Below are positions 24,641 through 34,894 of a stretch of 64,000 nt of DNA, piece after piece (position 1 is the first letter of the stretch; each line of letters starts with the position of its first letter). This DNA is from Candidatus Paraprochloron terpiosi LD05. Lineage in GTDB: Bacteria > Cyanobacteriota > Cyanobacteriia > Cyanobacteriales > Prochloraceae. The DNA lies in assembly GCA_018141785.1 (NCBI GenBank), contig CP073341.1, positions 3,379,422 through 3,443,421 of the forward strand, written 5' to 3'. The notes beneath the pieces were generated by a model, which had not been told where the DNA came from, did not search any database, and was given only the letters and a program-made list of their open reading frames with translations. Both the position numbers and the translations under genes were made by a program.

Positions 24641-26386
24641 TTAGCCGCACAGTTCAAAAGCATCATGAACTATCTCAAGAGCCTTCTTTCCTTCCGACTC
24701 AGCAATGACACAACTAACTTTAATCTCGGAAGTAGCAATCATCTGAATATTAATACCCCCTTCTGCTAATGCAGCAAAAAACCGAGCGGCAACTCCCGGT
24801 TTGGCTACCATTCCTGCTCCAACTATGCTCAGTTTAGCAATACTATCATCGATGAGAATAGCCTCAAGATCCACAGTCTTAGCCAAATCCGCCAAGGCAG
24901 ATTTGGCCATCTGAGCATGCCCTTGTGCTACAGTAAAAGCAATATCTCGGGTATCAATTCCATCCCTAGCCCGACAGCGCTGAGATTGAATAATCGTATC
25001 CACGCTAATCTTATTATCTGCTAGGGCACCAAAAATTTTCGCCGCCATTCCCGAGATATCAGGAATACCAAGAATGGCTAACCGGGCTTGGTTGTGATCC
25101 AGAGCAACCCCCCTAACGGGAGGATACTCATTAGGAGCAGTGGTAGTTTCAGTATAATTGTGTACTGCATAACCACGACAAAGAGCAGCAAGTGCTCCAT
25201 CGCAGTATTGTTCGTGGATAACGCAACTGACCTTCACTTCCGAGGTGGAAATCATCTGGATATTGATTCGAGCTGCTGCTAATGTGGAGAACATTTGGGC
25301 AGCAACCCCGGGACGTCCAATCATCCCTGCCCCCACAATTTCCACCTTAGCAATTGCGGGATCTACTTTTACCTCAACCTCCGGGAAAACTTTCCTTGCT
25401 GCTGCTTCTGCTTTATCTAAATCTTCCGTCAAGACAGTAAAGGCAATATCATTGCTATTACCTTCGTGAATGGATTGAATAATCAAATCCACGTCTATCC
25501 CCTGACGGGCAATTTCCCTGAAGAGGTTTGCTGCTACTCCCGGGCGATCCGCTACGCCCAGCAAAGCCACTTTAGCTAGGTTGCGCTGGAATTCTACCCC
25601 ATCTACTGCCTTGGTAATTTCCAATCCAGTCAAAGAACGAGGTTTGGGCACCTGGGAAACTACATGGGTACCCGGTGCGTCACTGTAACTTGATAATACA
25701 GTTAAAGGGACTCCATAGTTACGGGCAATTTCTACGGCTCGAGGATGAAGTACCTTGGCTCCCAAACTGGCCAACTCTAGCATTTCATCACAAGTAATGG
25801 ATTCCATCAATCGCGCCGATGGCACCAAACGGGGGTCTGTGGTGAAAATACCATCCACATCGGTATAGATTTGGCACTCCTGCGCCTGTAAAGATGCTGC
25901 TAATGCTACTGCTGAAGTATCGGACCCCCCCCTTCCCAGGGTGGTAATTTCCCTGTCATCCCTGGTGCTAATACCTTGAAACCCAGCCACCACTAATACC
26001 TCTTCCAGCTCTAAATGACGTTGAATCCGTTCTGTTTTGATTTTCAGAATGCGGGCACGGCTGTGTTCTGCGTCCGTCACAATCCCTACTTGGGCTCCAG
26101 TGAGGGAAATAGCTGCCTGTCCTAACTCATGTAAAGCCATGGATAGGAGGGCGATGGACACCTGTTCTCCGGTAGAGAGGAGCATATCCATTTCCCGGGG
26201 ACTAGGGGAGGAGGAAATTTGCTTGGCTAAATTGACCAAAGTATCGGTGCTGTTACCCATGGCGGAAACTACCACCACTACTGCATTCCCCTTGGCAACT
26301 GTTTTCCGAACCCTTCTCGCTACTGCTTGGATTCGTTCCACCGAACCGACGGAGGTGCCGCCGTATTTTTGGACAATTAGAGCCAT
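24641..26386 (-). CDS. lysC: Aspartate kinase with tandem ACT domain pairs
   Basis: A 581-residue enzyme phosphorylating L-aspartate, the first step to lysine, threonine and methionine. The kinase domain spans residues 1 to about 245 with [11 protein letters not shown] (6-16), [17 protein letters not shown] and [15 protein letters not shown]. The C-terminal half has two ACT-domain pairs (around residues 265-405 and 435-580). Each contains a VGAGM segment and NIQMIS/NIQMIA plus TSEIKVSCV, as in cyanobacterial LysC, where lysine and threonine give feedback control. The length fits the family. No operon partner is seen, although thrC of the same pathway is 21 kb away. Confidence 0.93.
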   Translation of the reverse strand: MALIVQKYGGTSVGSVERIQAVARRVRKTVAKGNAVVVVVSAMGNSTDTLVNLAKQISSSPSPREMDMLLSTGEQVSIALLSMALHELGQAAISLTGAQVGIVTDAEHSRARILKIKTERIQRHLELEEVLVVAGFQGISTRDDREITTLGRGGSDTSAVALAASLQAQECQIYTDVDGIFTTDPRLVPSARLMESITCDEMLELASLGAKVLHPRAVEIARNYGVPLTVLSSYSDAPGTHVVSQVPKPRSLTGLEITKAVDGVEFQRNLAKVALLGVADRPGVAANLFREIARQGIDVDLIIQSIHEGNSNDIAFTVLTEDLDKAEAAARKVFPEVEVKVDPAIAKVEIVGAGMIGRPGVAAQMFSTLAAARINIQMISTSEVKVSCVIHEQYCDGALAALCRGYAVHNYTETTTAPNEYPPVRGVALDHNQARLAILGIPDISGMAAKIFGALADNKISVDTIIQSQRCRARDGIDTRDIAFTVAQGHAQMAKSALADLAKTVDLEAILIDDSIAKLSIVGAGMVAKPGVAARFFAALAEGGINIQMIATSEIKVSCVIAESEGKKALEIVHDAFELCG

Positions 26387-26413
26387 AATTTCCCCTCCAT
26401 ATCAAAACTCATT

Positions 26414-27109
26414 TTATATAGGATTTTGTAGAAGCTGGACAAAATCAGCGTGTTGAGGGGAATTGAGTCCCTCTTGCAACACTGCTACCACTCGTGTCAT
26501 GTTTTGAGCTAATAATGCTTTTGTTGCTAACCACAAACCAGGGAAAACTTGGGAGCGCACTATTTGGGAATCATCGGGTTGTAAAAGAACATATTTTCCT
26601 TCCCTCAGTTCAAACCAATCTACTTTATTCTCAAAAATCTGCCAGAGGATATATTCTTGTATACCATTGCGTTCATAGGCTAGTTTCTTGTCGTGGAAGT
26701 CGTAACTAGCACTTGATGCTGCTATTTCCACTACTAATTCCGGCGCTCCTTCTATATAGTCATCTGCTGTAATGCGGGATCTTCCCCCCACACTTTCATC
26801 CATTAATAATACCCCATCTGGCTGAGGTTCGTTCTCTAAATCTAAACGCAATGTAGGCTCTATACCTAATTTTACTCCAAAAGTAGCCATACTGTAAGTC
26901 CAGAGCCAGCCGATCATGTTAGCATGGGGTTGTGCGTGGCTCTGAAAACGTAATGGGGATGCCATATAGACGACTCCTTCTATTAGTTCCGCCTTTTGAT
27001 CTTGAGCCATAGCGGCGTAACGTCGCTCGAATTCTGGACGAGAGAGCCTATCTCCGTTTTCTAGCCAAGGGAGCTGGCGTTGCTCCTCTTGCAATACTTG
27101 TCCTACCAT
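26414..27109 (-). CDS. Uma2-family (DUF820) PD-(D/E)XK protein
   Basis: A 231-residue Uma2 protein, a cyanobacterial multi-copy family with a PD-(D/E)XK nuclease fold. Motifs are PDGVLLMDESVGGRSR, APELVVEIAASSASYD, KKLAYERNGIQEYILW and RSQVFPGLWL near the end. The catalytic D, E and K positions are intact. The in vivo role is unknown. A second, shorter Uma2 gene is at 41715-42266. It lies 27 bp upstream of lysC on the same strand. Confidence 0.88.
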   Translation of the reverse strand: MVGQVLQEEQRQLPWLENGDRLSRPEFERRYAAMAQDQKAELIEGVVYMASPLRFQSHAQPHANMIGWLWTYSMATFGVKLGIEPTLRLDLENEPQPDGVLLMDESVGGRSRITADDYIEGAPELVVEIAASSASYDFHDKKLAYERNGIQEYILWQIFENKVDWFELREGKYVLLQPDDSQIVRSQVFPGLWLATKALLAQNMTRVVAVLQEGLNSPQHADFVQLLQNPI

Positions 27110-27233
27110 TATCCCAGCTCTACTGCAACCTTATAATTATATACCATGAGCCAACACCTGCCGGAGTGCATTACGCTATAATGAATTGATATGTTACCCT
27201 GTGGGGGATTCACCCGAAAAATTGAAAACAGCA

Positions 27234-27524
27234 ATGAACTTAAAATCGATTTACAATTGGTACGGACAAGGATTGAGCAACCCGAAGTATCGCTGGTGGA
27301 TGATTATGGGAACTCTCCTTTATTTCCTAAGCCCTCTGGATATTTCTCCAGACCTAATTCCCATTGTTGGTCAAATTGACGACCTCATCCTATTGACCTT
27401 TTTATTTACTCAGGTGGGAAACTTAGTGGGTAATTATTTTCAATCCCAACAACAAATTCCAGTACCTAATCATGAAGAAGAAGTGAACCAGACTATCGAT
27501 GTGAATGCAGTTTCAGTAGATTAG
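27234..27524 (+). CDS. DUF1232 (YkvA-like) small membrane protein
   Basis: A 96-residue protein from the ATG at 27234 (MNLKSIYNWYGQGLSNP). The upstream in-frame start at 27186 has no family support. DUF1232 features: WWMIMGTLLYFLSPLDISPD, LIPIVGQIDDLILLTFLF, with two hydrophobic segments. YkvA-like proteins are membrane-associated and uncharacterised. A response regulator starts 36 bp after its stop on the same strand. Confidence 0.85.
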   Translation: MNLKSIYNWYGQGLSNPKYRWWMIMGTLLYFLSPLDISPDLIPIVGQIDDLILLTFLFTQVGNLVGNYFQSQQQIPVPNHEEEVNQTIDVNAVSVD

Positions 27525-27560
27525 TATTGTAAAAAGCATGAAAGTATAAAAGATAAGAAA

Positions 27561-28250
27561 ATGTCCAAACCACAAAAATTGCTTTTAGTTGACGATGAAC
27601 CGGGAGTGCGGGAATCAGTTAAAGCATATTTAGAAGATGAAGAACAATTTGAAGTTAAAGTTGCCAGTAATGCAACGGAAGCTTGGGATTTATTGCAAAC
27701 CTACCAGCCTGATTTAGTCATTTCCGACATCATGATGCCTCAAGTTGATGGCTATCAATTTCTGAAACAACTCAGAGAAGATAACCGCTTTCAGACTACC
27801 CCAGTAATATTTTTAACTGCTAGAGGTATGACCCAAGACAGGATTGAAGGTTATAATGCGGGGTGCGATGCTTACCTTCCCAAACCCTTCGATCCGGAAG
27901 AATTAGAGGCCATAATAAACAGCTTGCTAGCTCGGCGCTCCACAATCTCTGATAGCAATAGCTCTGACTGGGAAAAAGTTGCTCGGGAAGTTCAAGAAAT
28001 TAAGCTAATGCTGGGAGGAGGAAAGACTAACTTTAATACTGCTCCAACAATTAAAATTGATTTGACTCCGCGAGAGCAAAGTGTGTTAGATTTGGTAGCA
28101 GAAGGTTTGATGAATAAAGAAATTGCCCGGAGACTAGAAACTAGCGTCAGAAATGTAGAAAAATATGTCAGCCGTTTGTTTGCTAAAACTGACACTAGCA
28201 GTCGGACGGAATTAGTTCGTTATGCTTTAAAACACGGACTGACCAATTAA
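27561..28250 (+). CDS. Response regulator with LuxR-type HTH (Rre1/Ycf29-like)
   Basis: A 229-residue two-domain regulator. The receiver domain has D11/D12 (LLVDDEPG), the phospho-acceptor D56 (VISDIMMPQVDGYQF), the T/S switch in FLTARG and the lysine in YLPKPFDPEEL. After a linker (residues 128-160), the LuxR/NarL HTH reads LTPREQSVLDLVAEGLMNKE and IARRLETSVRNVEKYVSRLF. This near-invariant HTH is that of the cyanobacterial/plastid Ycf29 (Rre1) group, which in known strains acts with histidine kinase Hik2 in stress responses. I make that assignment from memory and so leave the symbol blank. No histidine kinase is adjacent. Confidence 0.85.
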   Translation: MSKPQKLLLVDDEPGVRESVKAYLEDEEQFEVKVASNATEAWDLLQTYQPDLVISDIMMPQVDGYQFLKQLREDNRFQTTPVIFLTARGMTQDRIEGYNAGCDAYLPKPFDPEELEAIINSLLARRSTISDSNSSDWEKVAREVQEIKLMLGGGKTNFNTAPTIKIDLTPREQSVLDLVAEGLMNKEIARRLETSVRNVEKYVSRLFAKTDTSSRTELVRYALKHGLTN

Positions 28251-28421
28251 ACAGTAACCAGTTAGAGCGCTTCCCTTCCTACCACTCTCATATTCCTCTC
28301 TCTGTGTACTCTGTGTCTCTGTGATTCAAACAAATGCAGTCTTTTCCACCGTCAGACTGCCTTAATTGTCCTCTAGAGACAATGGCTGCTAGGATAACCA
28401 TAGCAAAACTTCTGAAGAGAT

Positions 28422-28712
28422 ATGACTAAAGCAATTTGGAATGGAGTGGTTTTAGCACAAAGCGAGCACTGTGAAGTAGTCGAAGGCAATCAGTACTTCC
28501 CTCCCTCCTCCCTCAATAAGCAGTATTTTAAGGTTAGCGACACTCGTACCTATTGCCCTTGGAAAGGAGAAGCTAGCTATTATACCCTTGAAGTTAACGA
28601 CCAAGAAAATAAAGATGCTGCCTAGTATTACCCCCATACTAAGGAAGCTGCTAAGCAGATTGAAGGATATGTCGCCTTCTGGAAAGGGGTGAAGGTTGAC
28701 CTCGTACCATGA
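28422..28712 (+). pseudogene. DUF427 protein gene interrupted by a TAG codon
   Basis: The frame from 28422 (MTKAIWNGVVLAQSEHCEVV) is a DUF427 protein: YFPPSSLNKQYFKVSDT, TYCPWKGEASYYTLEV. TAG at 28623-28625 follows KDAA, where family members have Trp (AAWYYP). The frame continues without further damage as YYPHTKEAAKQIEGYVAFWK and ends VDLVP at TGA 28710-28712, giving the normal 96-97 residue length. A single G-to-A change would explain it. It is the youngest-looking pseudogene in the window. Confidence 0.85.
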
Positions 28713-28804
28713 CACTTCCCCTCCTGATAACTGCCGGACGTGAAAACTATTAATATGGTAGAAGAGCAATAATTTGTTATTTGTTCATGGTTGGAGGGTA
28801 AGTC

Positions 28805-29266
28805 ATGATATCTGCAAAAAATGCTAGTCTGCTGGCTTTGAGTATAGTTTTGATTGGGGCAGAAGCCATGGCAGGAGATGCCAACTTCGGTCAGTTTACC
28901 CTGACACCCGCTCACAAAACTACAGTTTCTGGAAGCACCGATGGCTCTTACGACCTATCGTCCATTGCTCAGATCGATCAAAAGGGCAATCCCTGCATTG
29001 GTTATGCTTCTGTCAATCCAGATCACATGATGATTTTGAAGGAGGATTTGGCGCAACTGAAACTAGAGGTTGACAGCAATGGCCAAGATACAACTTTAGT
29101 AGTTACGGGACCGGACAATATTATTCGTTGTGACTTCGGTACCAATGACACCCCGGATGCGGTGATTGAAGATACTGATTGGCCATCGGGAGAATACAAA
29201 ATCTGGGTTGGTTCCATTGAACCTTCCCAAAAATGGGATTACCGCTTGTTAGCAGGAGGAAAATAA
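28805..29266 (+). CDS. Secreted hypothetical protein
   Basis: A 153-residue protein with a signal peptide (hydrophobic [15 protein letters not shown], cleavage near AMA-GD). The mature part has [34 protein letters not shown] and [13 protein letters not shown]. These resemble the beta-rich C-terminal domains of secreted cyanobacterial proteins, where a ligand or metal is bound by Asp residues. Two cysteines could form a disulfide. I do not recognise a named family. AGGGTAAGTC before the ATG is a plausible ribosome site. Confidence 0.6.
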   Translation: MISAKNASLLALSIVLIGAEAMAGDANFGQFTLTPAHKTTVSGSTDGSYDLSSIAQIDQKGNPCIGYASVNPDHMMILKEDLAQLKLEVDSNGQDTTLVVTGPDNIIRCDFGTNDTPDAVIEDTDWPSGEYKIWVGSIEPSQKWDYRLLAGGK

Positions 29267-29303
29267 TTCGGGTTCCACGACAGATCCCCTCAGTAAGAAA
29301 TAC

Positions 29304-30017
29304 TTGTTTAACGGTAAGATAGTCAGTAATCTATTGAAGCAAAAATTAAAATCACTCGTGTTATCTTCACTAATTGCTGACTTTCGCATTATTTTTGACC
29401 GAGATCCAGCAGCTCGCAACTGGTTGGAGGTTCTCATATGCTACCCCGGTTTACAGGCACTCTTTTTCCATCGTCTCGCTCACTTGCTGTACAACCTGGG
29501 TATTCCTTTCCTTCCCAGATTCATTTCTCACCTAGCTCGTGCTCTGACGGGGATTGAAATTCACCCCGGTGCTAACATTGGCAAAGGTGTCTTTATCGAC
29601 CATGGTATGGGGGTTGTGATTGGCGAAACCGCTATTCTCGGAGACTACTGTCTTATTTATCAAGGTGTCACTCTTGGTGGTACAGGGAAGGAAACTGGTA
29701 AGCGTCATCCCACTTTAGGGGAGAATGTGGTGGTGGGTGCGGGGGCTAAAGTTCTTGGTAACATTCAAATTGGCAACGATGTGCGCATTGGTGCGGGTTC
29801 TGTGGTTTTGCGAGATGTTCCTTCCAATTGTACAGTAGTAGGAATCCCAGGAAGAATTGTCTATCGCTCTGGTGTCCGAGTTGACCCCCTGGACCACAGT
29901 AATCTACCCGACTCGGAAGCTATTGTGATTCGCACTTTAGTTGACCGCATTGAGGCTTTGGAAAAACAAGTCCTTCAGTTGCAAGAGAAGCATCAGCATA
30001 ATAATATTGTTAAGTAG
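29304..30017 (+). CDS. cysE: Serine O-acetyltransferase
   Basis: Transfers acetyl from acetyl-CoA to L-serine, giving O-acetylserine for cysteine synthesis. The N-terminal helical part carries the signature [19 protein letters not shown], then [14 protein letters not shown]. The left-handed beta-helix follows with [37 protein letters not shown] and [17 protein letters not shown]. The C-terminal coiled tail ([16 protein letters not shown]) fits the EpsC/CysE cyanobacterial type. At 237 residues it is slightly shorter than E. coli CysE (273), as usual for this group. The first 20 residues are less certain; an internal start is conceivable. Confidence 0.93.
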   Translation: MFNGKIVSNLLKQKLKSLVLSSLIADFRIIFDRDPAARNWLEVLICYPGLQALFFHRLAHLLYNLGIPFLPRFISHLARALTGIEIHPGANIGKGVFIDHGMGVVIGETAILGDYCLIYQGVTLGGTGKETGKRHPTLGENVVVGAGAKVLGNIQIGNDVRIGAGSVVLRDVPSNCTVVGIPGRIVYRSGVRVDPLDHSNLPDSEAIVIRTLVDRIEALEKQVLQLQEKHQHNNIVK

Positions 30018-30203
30018 TTGTGCTAAAAGATTCGAGCCTGAGCCACAGGAGAGTCAGAGAATTGCATTTCCCGGGGTGGGTTTTGTCAATTATCCGGATG
30101 TGATCTAAGAAAAAAGTATGGGTAAAGAATAATGAAACTTCCAATGTTCTAACACGTCATATGAGTTTTTATGGTAATAAATAGTAAATTTTTCCCCTGT
30201 GCG

Positions 30204-30326
30204 ATGAAACCACAACGACTGACTTCAGTGTTGGTTATTTCAGCCCTCACCATGACAACCCTGCTTGCTCTCAGCCCCCAGGCTAAGATAGCACAAGCCC
30301 AAACGAATCGGGATGACAGGATTTGA
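30204..30326 (+). pseudogene. Orphan signal-peptide ORF truncated inside tRNA-Pro
   Basis: ATG at 30204 begins a convincing signal peptide (MKPQRLTSVLVISALTMTT, then LLALSPQAKIAQAQ), but only six residues follow before TGA at 30324-30326, which lies within the tRNA-Pro gene on the other strand. The mature protein has therefore been lost, with the breakpoint at or near the tRNA 3' end (30308). This fits an insertion or deletion that used the tRNA end as a junction. Confidence 0.55.
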
Positions 30327-30381
30327 ATCTGCGACATCCTGCTCCCAAAGCAGGCGCGCTACCAAGCTGCGCTACATCCCG
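30308..30381 (-). tRNA. tRNA-Pro (anticodon UGG)
   Basis: 74 nt on the minus strand. The acceptor stem is CGGGATG/CATCCCG with discriminator A. The D-arm is GCGC…GCGC with AGCTTGGTA loop, and the anticodon arm CCTGC-TTTGGGA-GCAGG gives anticodon TGG. The T-arm is GCAGA-TTCAAAT-CCTGT. The T-stem is unusual: the conserved G53 next to the T-loop is A here (plus-strand position 30328), breaking the 53-61 pair. CCA is not encoded. Confidence 0.93.
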
Positions 30382-30445
30382 TAATCTTCTTGCTACTAGT
30401 ATAACCTAATATCTTCTCCTTCTGTCAACTAGGAGCAAAAAAAGA

Positions 30446-31404
<959 letters not shown>

Positions 31405-31408
31405 TCCT

Positions 31409-32211
31409 GCTCCCGTATTGGAGTTGGTCAGTAACAAAGATTATCCGGTTGCTAAGATAGGGGATGGGTCAGCAGCAAGAGCAGGCAGCAGGGTTTATGT
31501 AGCTGGTTATCCCCTCATCACTACTTCTATTACTCGTTCCATCTATACCTTCACTGAGGGGAAAATAACTGCTAATGCTTCTCATCCTTTAGAGGATGGT
31601 TACTCCTTGGTATATAATAATAGTACCCTTCCCGGGCCGATTTTAACCGTGCCCTAGAACTAGATAAAAACCTAGTTCAAGCTTATAATAATCGGGGCAA
31701 TGCTAAATCTAATTTGGGGGATTTATCGGGGGCGACCCCGGCAAAGCCGGGATCCGCTTCGCGGCGCGCCGATTACAGTGCAGCTATTAATCTCAATCCT
31801 AACTTAGCCTCAGCCTATTATAACCGAGGATTGGCCCGTTCTGAATTGGGAGAAAAGGAACCGGCAATTAAAGATTACACCGAAGCGATCCGTCTGAATG
31901 GTAAATTTTGGCAAGCCATGAATAATATCGGTTTAATTAGATATGAAATGAGACAGTCCCAAGTTGCCATCGCCCAGTGGAAAGGAGCAGTAGCAGTGGA
32001 TAGCCAGCTCCTAGAACCCCGCTTCGCTCTAGCTGTTGCTTTGTACTCCCAAAGAAATAGGGCAGAAAGTATTTCTATGGCCAACGCAGTGCTACAATCA
32101 GATCAGCGCTATGGAGATTTGGAGTTTCTTAAAAGTCATCTTTGGGGCGATCGCCTGGTAAAAGATACCCAACAGCTCCTAAAAACAATATTCGATGCTC
32201 CTTTGTGGTAA
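31409..32211 (+). pseudogene. Remnant of a serine protease-TPR protein
   Basis: The first part reads LELVSNKDYPVAKIGDG, GSRVYVAGYPL, IYTFTEGKITANA and LVYNNSTLPG. This is the trypsin-like (S1) domain of cyanobacterial protease-TPR proteins, without the catalytic Ser region, which would follow immediately. At about 31634 the frame shifts into TPR sequence: FNRALELDKNLVQAYNNRGN, then from 31773 INLNPNLASAYYNRGLARSE and more TPRs to the stop at 32211. The catalytic Ser, and the Ser-to-TPR linker, are missing through an internal deletion. The TPR part (from a TTG at 31714) could still be translated. It contains a palindromic repeat translated as GATPAKPGSASRR. Confidence 0.7.
31730..31770. repeat. 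Palindromic repeat translated inside the TPR remnant
   Basis: GGGCGACC, CCGGC-AAA-GCCGG, then GATCCGC-TTC-GCGG and CGCGCC. It matches the GNAT copy at 30873-30909 in order and hairpin design while its stems differ by paired changes. It sits in the turn between two TPR units. Confidence 0.65.
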
Positions 32212-32276
32212 AATAGCAATCCTATCCATCCCCTATCCCTATTAATCTGCGTTCATCTGCGGTTACAATAATCCCT

Positions 32277-32492
32277 ATGTTTGGCACAACAATAGGCGAA
32301 CGTTATCAAATAGTCGAAAAATTGGCAAGTGGAGGATTTGGTGAAGATCCAAATTTACCCCAAAACCAGCAATGCGTTCACACAGCCAATATGCAATTAC
32401 CCTGCTCCCTTTTCATAGTGTTGGTATTGTTCGCCCCCCACGGGTCTGTTTTTACGATCGCCTGTTGGGGGGGGAGTGAATGGTTACTATAA
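32277..32492 (+). pseudogene. 5' fragment of a Ser/Thr kinase gene (copy 1)
   Basis: MFGTTIGERYQIVEKLASGG then FGEDPNLPQNQQC is the start of a cyanobacterial Ser/Thr protein kinase (glycine loop GGFG). Relative to copy 2 at 33637, 15 bases encoding DTYLA are missing. After QQC the sequence is unrelated to a kinase. The VAIK lysine and everything beyond is absent, so it is non-functional. Confidence 0.75.
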
Positions 32493-32583
32493 TAACTATA
32501 TCAAATAACAGACTTACAGAGTTACAAACTTAGTAACTACCAAACTACCAGACTTACAGAGTTAGCAATTCAGGAAATAAAAA

Positions 32584-33567
32584 ATGACCATTCGAGCCTT
32601 CTTTGAAGCAGTCAAAATTGAACAGGCACAACCCCCTTATGACACCCTTCATCTTAAAATCTTCTATCCAGCACAGTTTAATCAAAGTGAACAAGAACAA
32701 AATTTAGGAATTATCCCTGCGGCTCCGGCTCAAGCTCCCTTTCCAGTGGTGATTTTTTTCAATGGTGTTAACTGCGAAACCAAGTCTTATCAATGGCTCA
32801 TGGAAAAACTGGCTCGACGAGGATTAGTAGTAGTTGGCTTTAATTGGATTGCCGAAAACATACCCGGAATCATTGGACTGACTCCCGGTTTTGATGTGGA
32901 AAAATGGAAACCCAACCTTTACGGTACAGGCGCAACCGCTTCAGCATTACCAGCACTTTTAACCAAACTAGAACAACTCCAACAACAGGGAATCTTAGCC
33001 GGAAAACTGGACTTAGAAAAAGTGATTATTGGCGGACATTCAGCCGGAGGAAAAGTCGCCATTGAAAGTGCAAACCCTGATTTTTTTCCTCAAATCGCCG
33101 CTTCCTTTGCCTATGGCGCACATATGTTAGGAGGAGTTAATTTTGGTTATGAACCAAAAACTGTATTACCCTTACCCGACTCCCTTCCCTTACTCTTAAT
33201 GGGAGGAACTTGTGATGGAGTCATCGCCAACAGCACTCAACGTTATGGCATGAGTGAACGAGATTCCACCTACTCAGTGATGCAAACCTTCTCAGAAGGA
33301 ATCACAGGAGGAAGAAAAGACAGTTATCTATTGTTATTAGAAGGAGCAAATCATTTTTCCCTTACTCATCCCTTTGATGAAACTACAGGGACAGCTTTTT
33401 TAGATTTTCCCCCTACTCAATCAGAAACAAAAATTCGCTCTCTCATTACAGACATAATAATATTATTTATTAATGCTCATGTTCGTCATCAATCCCAAGC
33501 TTTACAAAAGCTTCAGCAACTCTTAACCACCACCCATCCTCTTATTCACTCTTATCAACAAAAATAA
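32584..33567 (+). CDS. Alpha/beta-hydrolase family protein
   Basis: A 327-residue alpha/beta hydrolase. The nucleophile elbow is VIIGGHSAGGKVA (GxSxG, near residue 156). The oxyanion strand is PFPVVIFFNGVNCETKSY, the Asp is probably in LLLMGGTCDGVI, and the His in LLLEGANHFSL. It resembles dienelactone-hydrolase or chlorophyllase-like enzymes; the substrate is unknown. There is no signal peptide, so it is cytoplasmic. It is flanked on both sides by copies of the same kinase 5' fragment in direct orientation, so it may have arrived by insertion into a kinase gene or be trapped by a duplication. The frame itself is intact. Confidence 0.8.
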   Translation: MTIRAFFEAVKIEQAQPPYDTLHLKIFYPAQFNQSEQEQNLGIIPAAPAQAPFPVVIFFNGVNCETKSYQWLMEKLARRGLVVVGFNWIAENIPGIIGLTPGFDVEKWKPNLYGTGATASALPALLTKLEQLQQQGILAGKLDLEKVIIGGHSAGGKVAIESANPDFFPQIAASFAYGAHMLGGVNFGYEPKTVLPLPDSLPLLLMGGTCDGVIANSTQRYGMSERDSTYSVMQTFSEGITGGRKDSYLLLLEGANHFSLTHPFDETTGTAFLDFPPTQSETKIRSLITDIIILFINAHVRHQSQALQKLQQLLTTTHPLIHSYQQK

Positions 33568-33636
33568 GTTCAACCTTTTTTACTAATTCACAAACTTACA
33601 AAATAAAAAATTTATGCAAAAAATTATTGCGGGCGG

Positions 33637-34379
33637 TTGCTTGGCACAACAATAGGCGAACGTTATCAAATAGTCGAAAAATTGGCAAGTGGAAGATTTG
33701 GTGACACCTATCTCGCTGAAGATCCAAATTTACCCCAAAACCAGCAATGCGTTGTTAAGTTCCTGAAACCACAGATAGAAGGTTTGGAGGAGTCTGAGGC
33801 GCAAGAGCGGTTCCGACGAAAAGCTGAAACCTTTCAGAGGTAGTTGCTAGTAGAGAAAAACCTCACTAAAAATCTGTAATTCTCATCAAATCTTCCCTTT
33901 GCTTGACAAAATCAAGAAATGTCGGTAAAGTGTTATTGGTTAGTACCCCGACGATAATGTAGTCGGGCAAAACCTCATCCCCGGCGATGTACGGAATAAA
34001 CTTTTCTTCGGAAATGAACTAGCTCACGGCAGCTAGGATAAATAAGGGTCGTCGTGAAGCCACAGTGGATGCAAGAGTTGCCTATTGACTCTAAATTGAA
34101 ATAGCGCTTGATTTTTGAGTTAAGCTTTGCGGGCAGCCGCCTTCGTTCTTCGGAACGATGCTATACCTAGCTACAGTCGAATTTCGGGACGCTTACGCGG
34201 TTGCTCCGCAATCGATTGGGGGATTTGAGCAACTGGTTTGCGCACTTTTGCGCAGATTTTAGAAGGTTAAATGCTGCACCTTAGGTACTCATCCTCAAAT
34301 TCCCCAGCTCTTAGCTTACTATGCAGAAAGCTTCTGTTTGGTGCAGGAATATATAGAGGGGGTCCTTAGTGAATCCTGA
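33637..34379 (+). pseudogene. Ser/Thr kinase fragments (copy 2), separated by debris
   Basis: At 33637 LGTTIGERYQIVEKLASGRF, then GDTYLAEDPNLPQNQQCVVK (with the conserved VVK lysine) and LEESEAQERFRRKAETFQR ending at TAG 33841-33843; the start may be TTG. At 34281 the kinase resumes as LGTHPQIPQLLAYYAES and FCLVQEYIEG to TGA 34377-34379, which is exactly the next part of these kinases. About 430 bp of foreign debris lies between, and the catalytic HRD/DFG region is gone. Confidence 0.7.
33866..34018 (-). pseudogene. C-terminal fragment of an unknown protein
   Basis: On the minus strand an open stretch reads FISEEKFIPYIAGDEVLPDY, IIVGVLTNNTLPTFLDFVK and QREDLMRITDF to a TAG. It has no start codon and is closed upstream by TAG. 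The residues look natural, so I take it as the tail of a gene inserted into the kinase locus. No family is recognised. Confidence 0.4.
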
Positions 34380-34431
34380 GGATATAGAGCGGGCCAAAAC
34401 TAGGAGAAATTGTAGACCCTACAGCGGTGCG

Positions 34432-34761
34432 TTACCAAGGCACTGACCTGATATCCATTTTTTCGTCCATAGCCTTGAATTTTTCGTCCATGACCTTGAA
34501 TTTTTGTTCTATTTTTTCATCCATGGCCTTGAATTTTTCGTCCATTTTTGCATCCATGGCCTTGAATTTTTCGTCTATGTGTTTAAACTCTCCATCAACG
34601 CGCTTAAACTCTCCTTCTACCCACTTAAAACCCACTTCAACTTTCTTGTCTAGTTGTTCAACTTTTTTGTCTAATTGTTCAATCTTATCATCTAGCTTTT
34701 CTATGTCACTTTTTAGGTTGACAATTAATTCTTTCAATACTTCAAAGTTGTTGTCTGTCAT
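34432..34761 (-). CDS. Coiled-coil protein with internal repeats
   Basis: A 109-residue, highly charged, almost fully helical protein: ELIVNLKSDIEKLDDKIEQL, then repeats of the type EKFKAMDEKM (FKAMDAKMDEKFKAMDEKI and further copies). The DNA shows 30-33-base imperfect direct repeats between 34460 and 34570. Family members, common in cyanobacteria, often have a longer C-terminus or a membrane segment. Here the end (DIRSVPW) looks cut off by adjacent debris, so it may be a shortened gene. The function is unknown, probably oligomerisation. Confidence 0.55.
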   Translation of the reverse strand: MTDNNFEVLKELIVNLKSDIEKLDDKIEQLDKKVEQLDKKVEVGFKWVEGEFKRVDGEFKHIDEKFKAMDAKMDEKFKAMDEKIEQKFKVMDEKFKAMDEKMDIRSVPW

Positions 34762-34894
34762 GATTTTAACCCTTCATTTATCTCATAGCGCAATTTTGTC
34801 AGATTGTAGACAACCAATTACTTATTTGAATTCTCTTTTGGTGCTACGGGCGGTGCGTTACCACATTTACCCCATACCCGTGCCCCTACGATAG

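Noticed and set aside
24575-24769. A 64-residue plus-strand frame
   Set aside because: Runs into the antisense strand of lysC; no support.
34427-34894. A 155-residue plus-strand frame rich in Ser, Leu and Phe
   Set aside because: Antisense of the coiled-coil repeats; repetitive composition explains the open frame.
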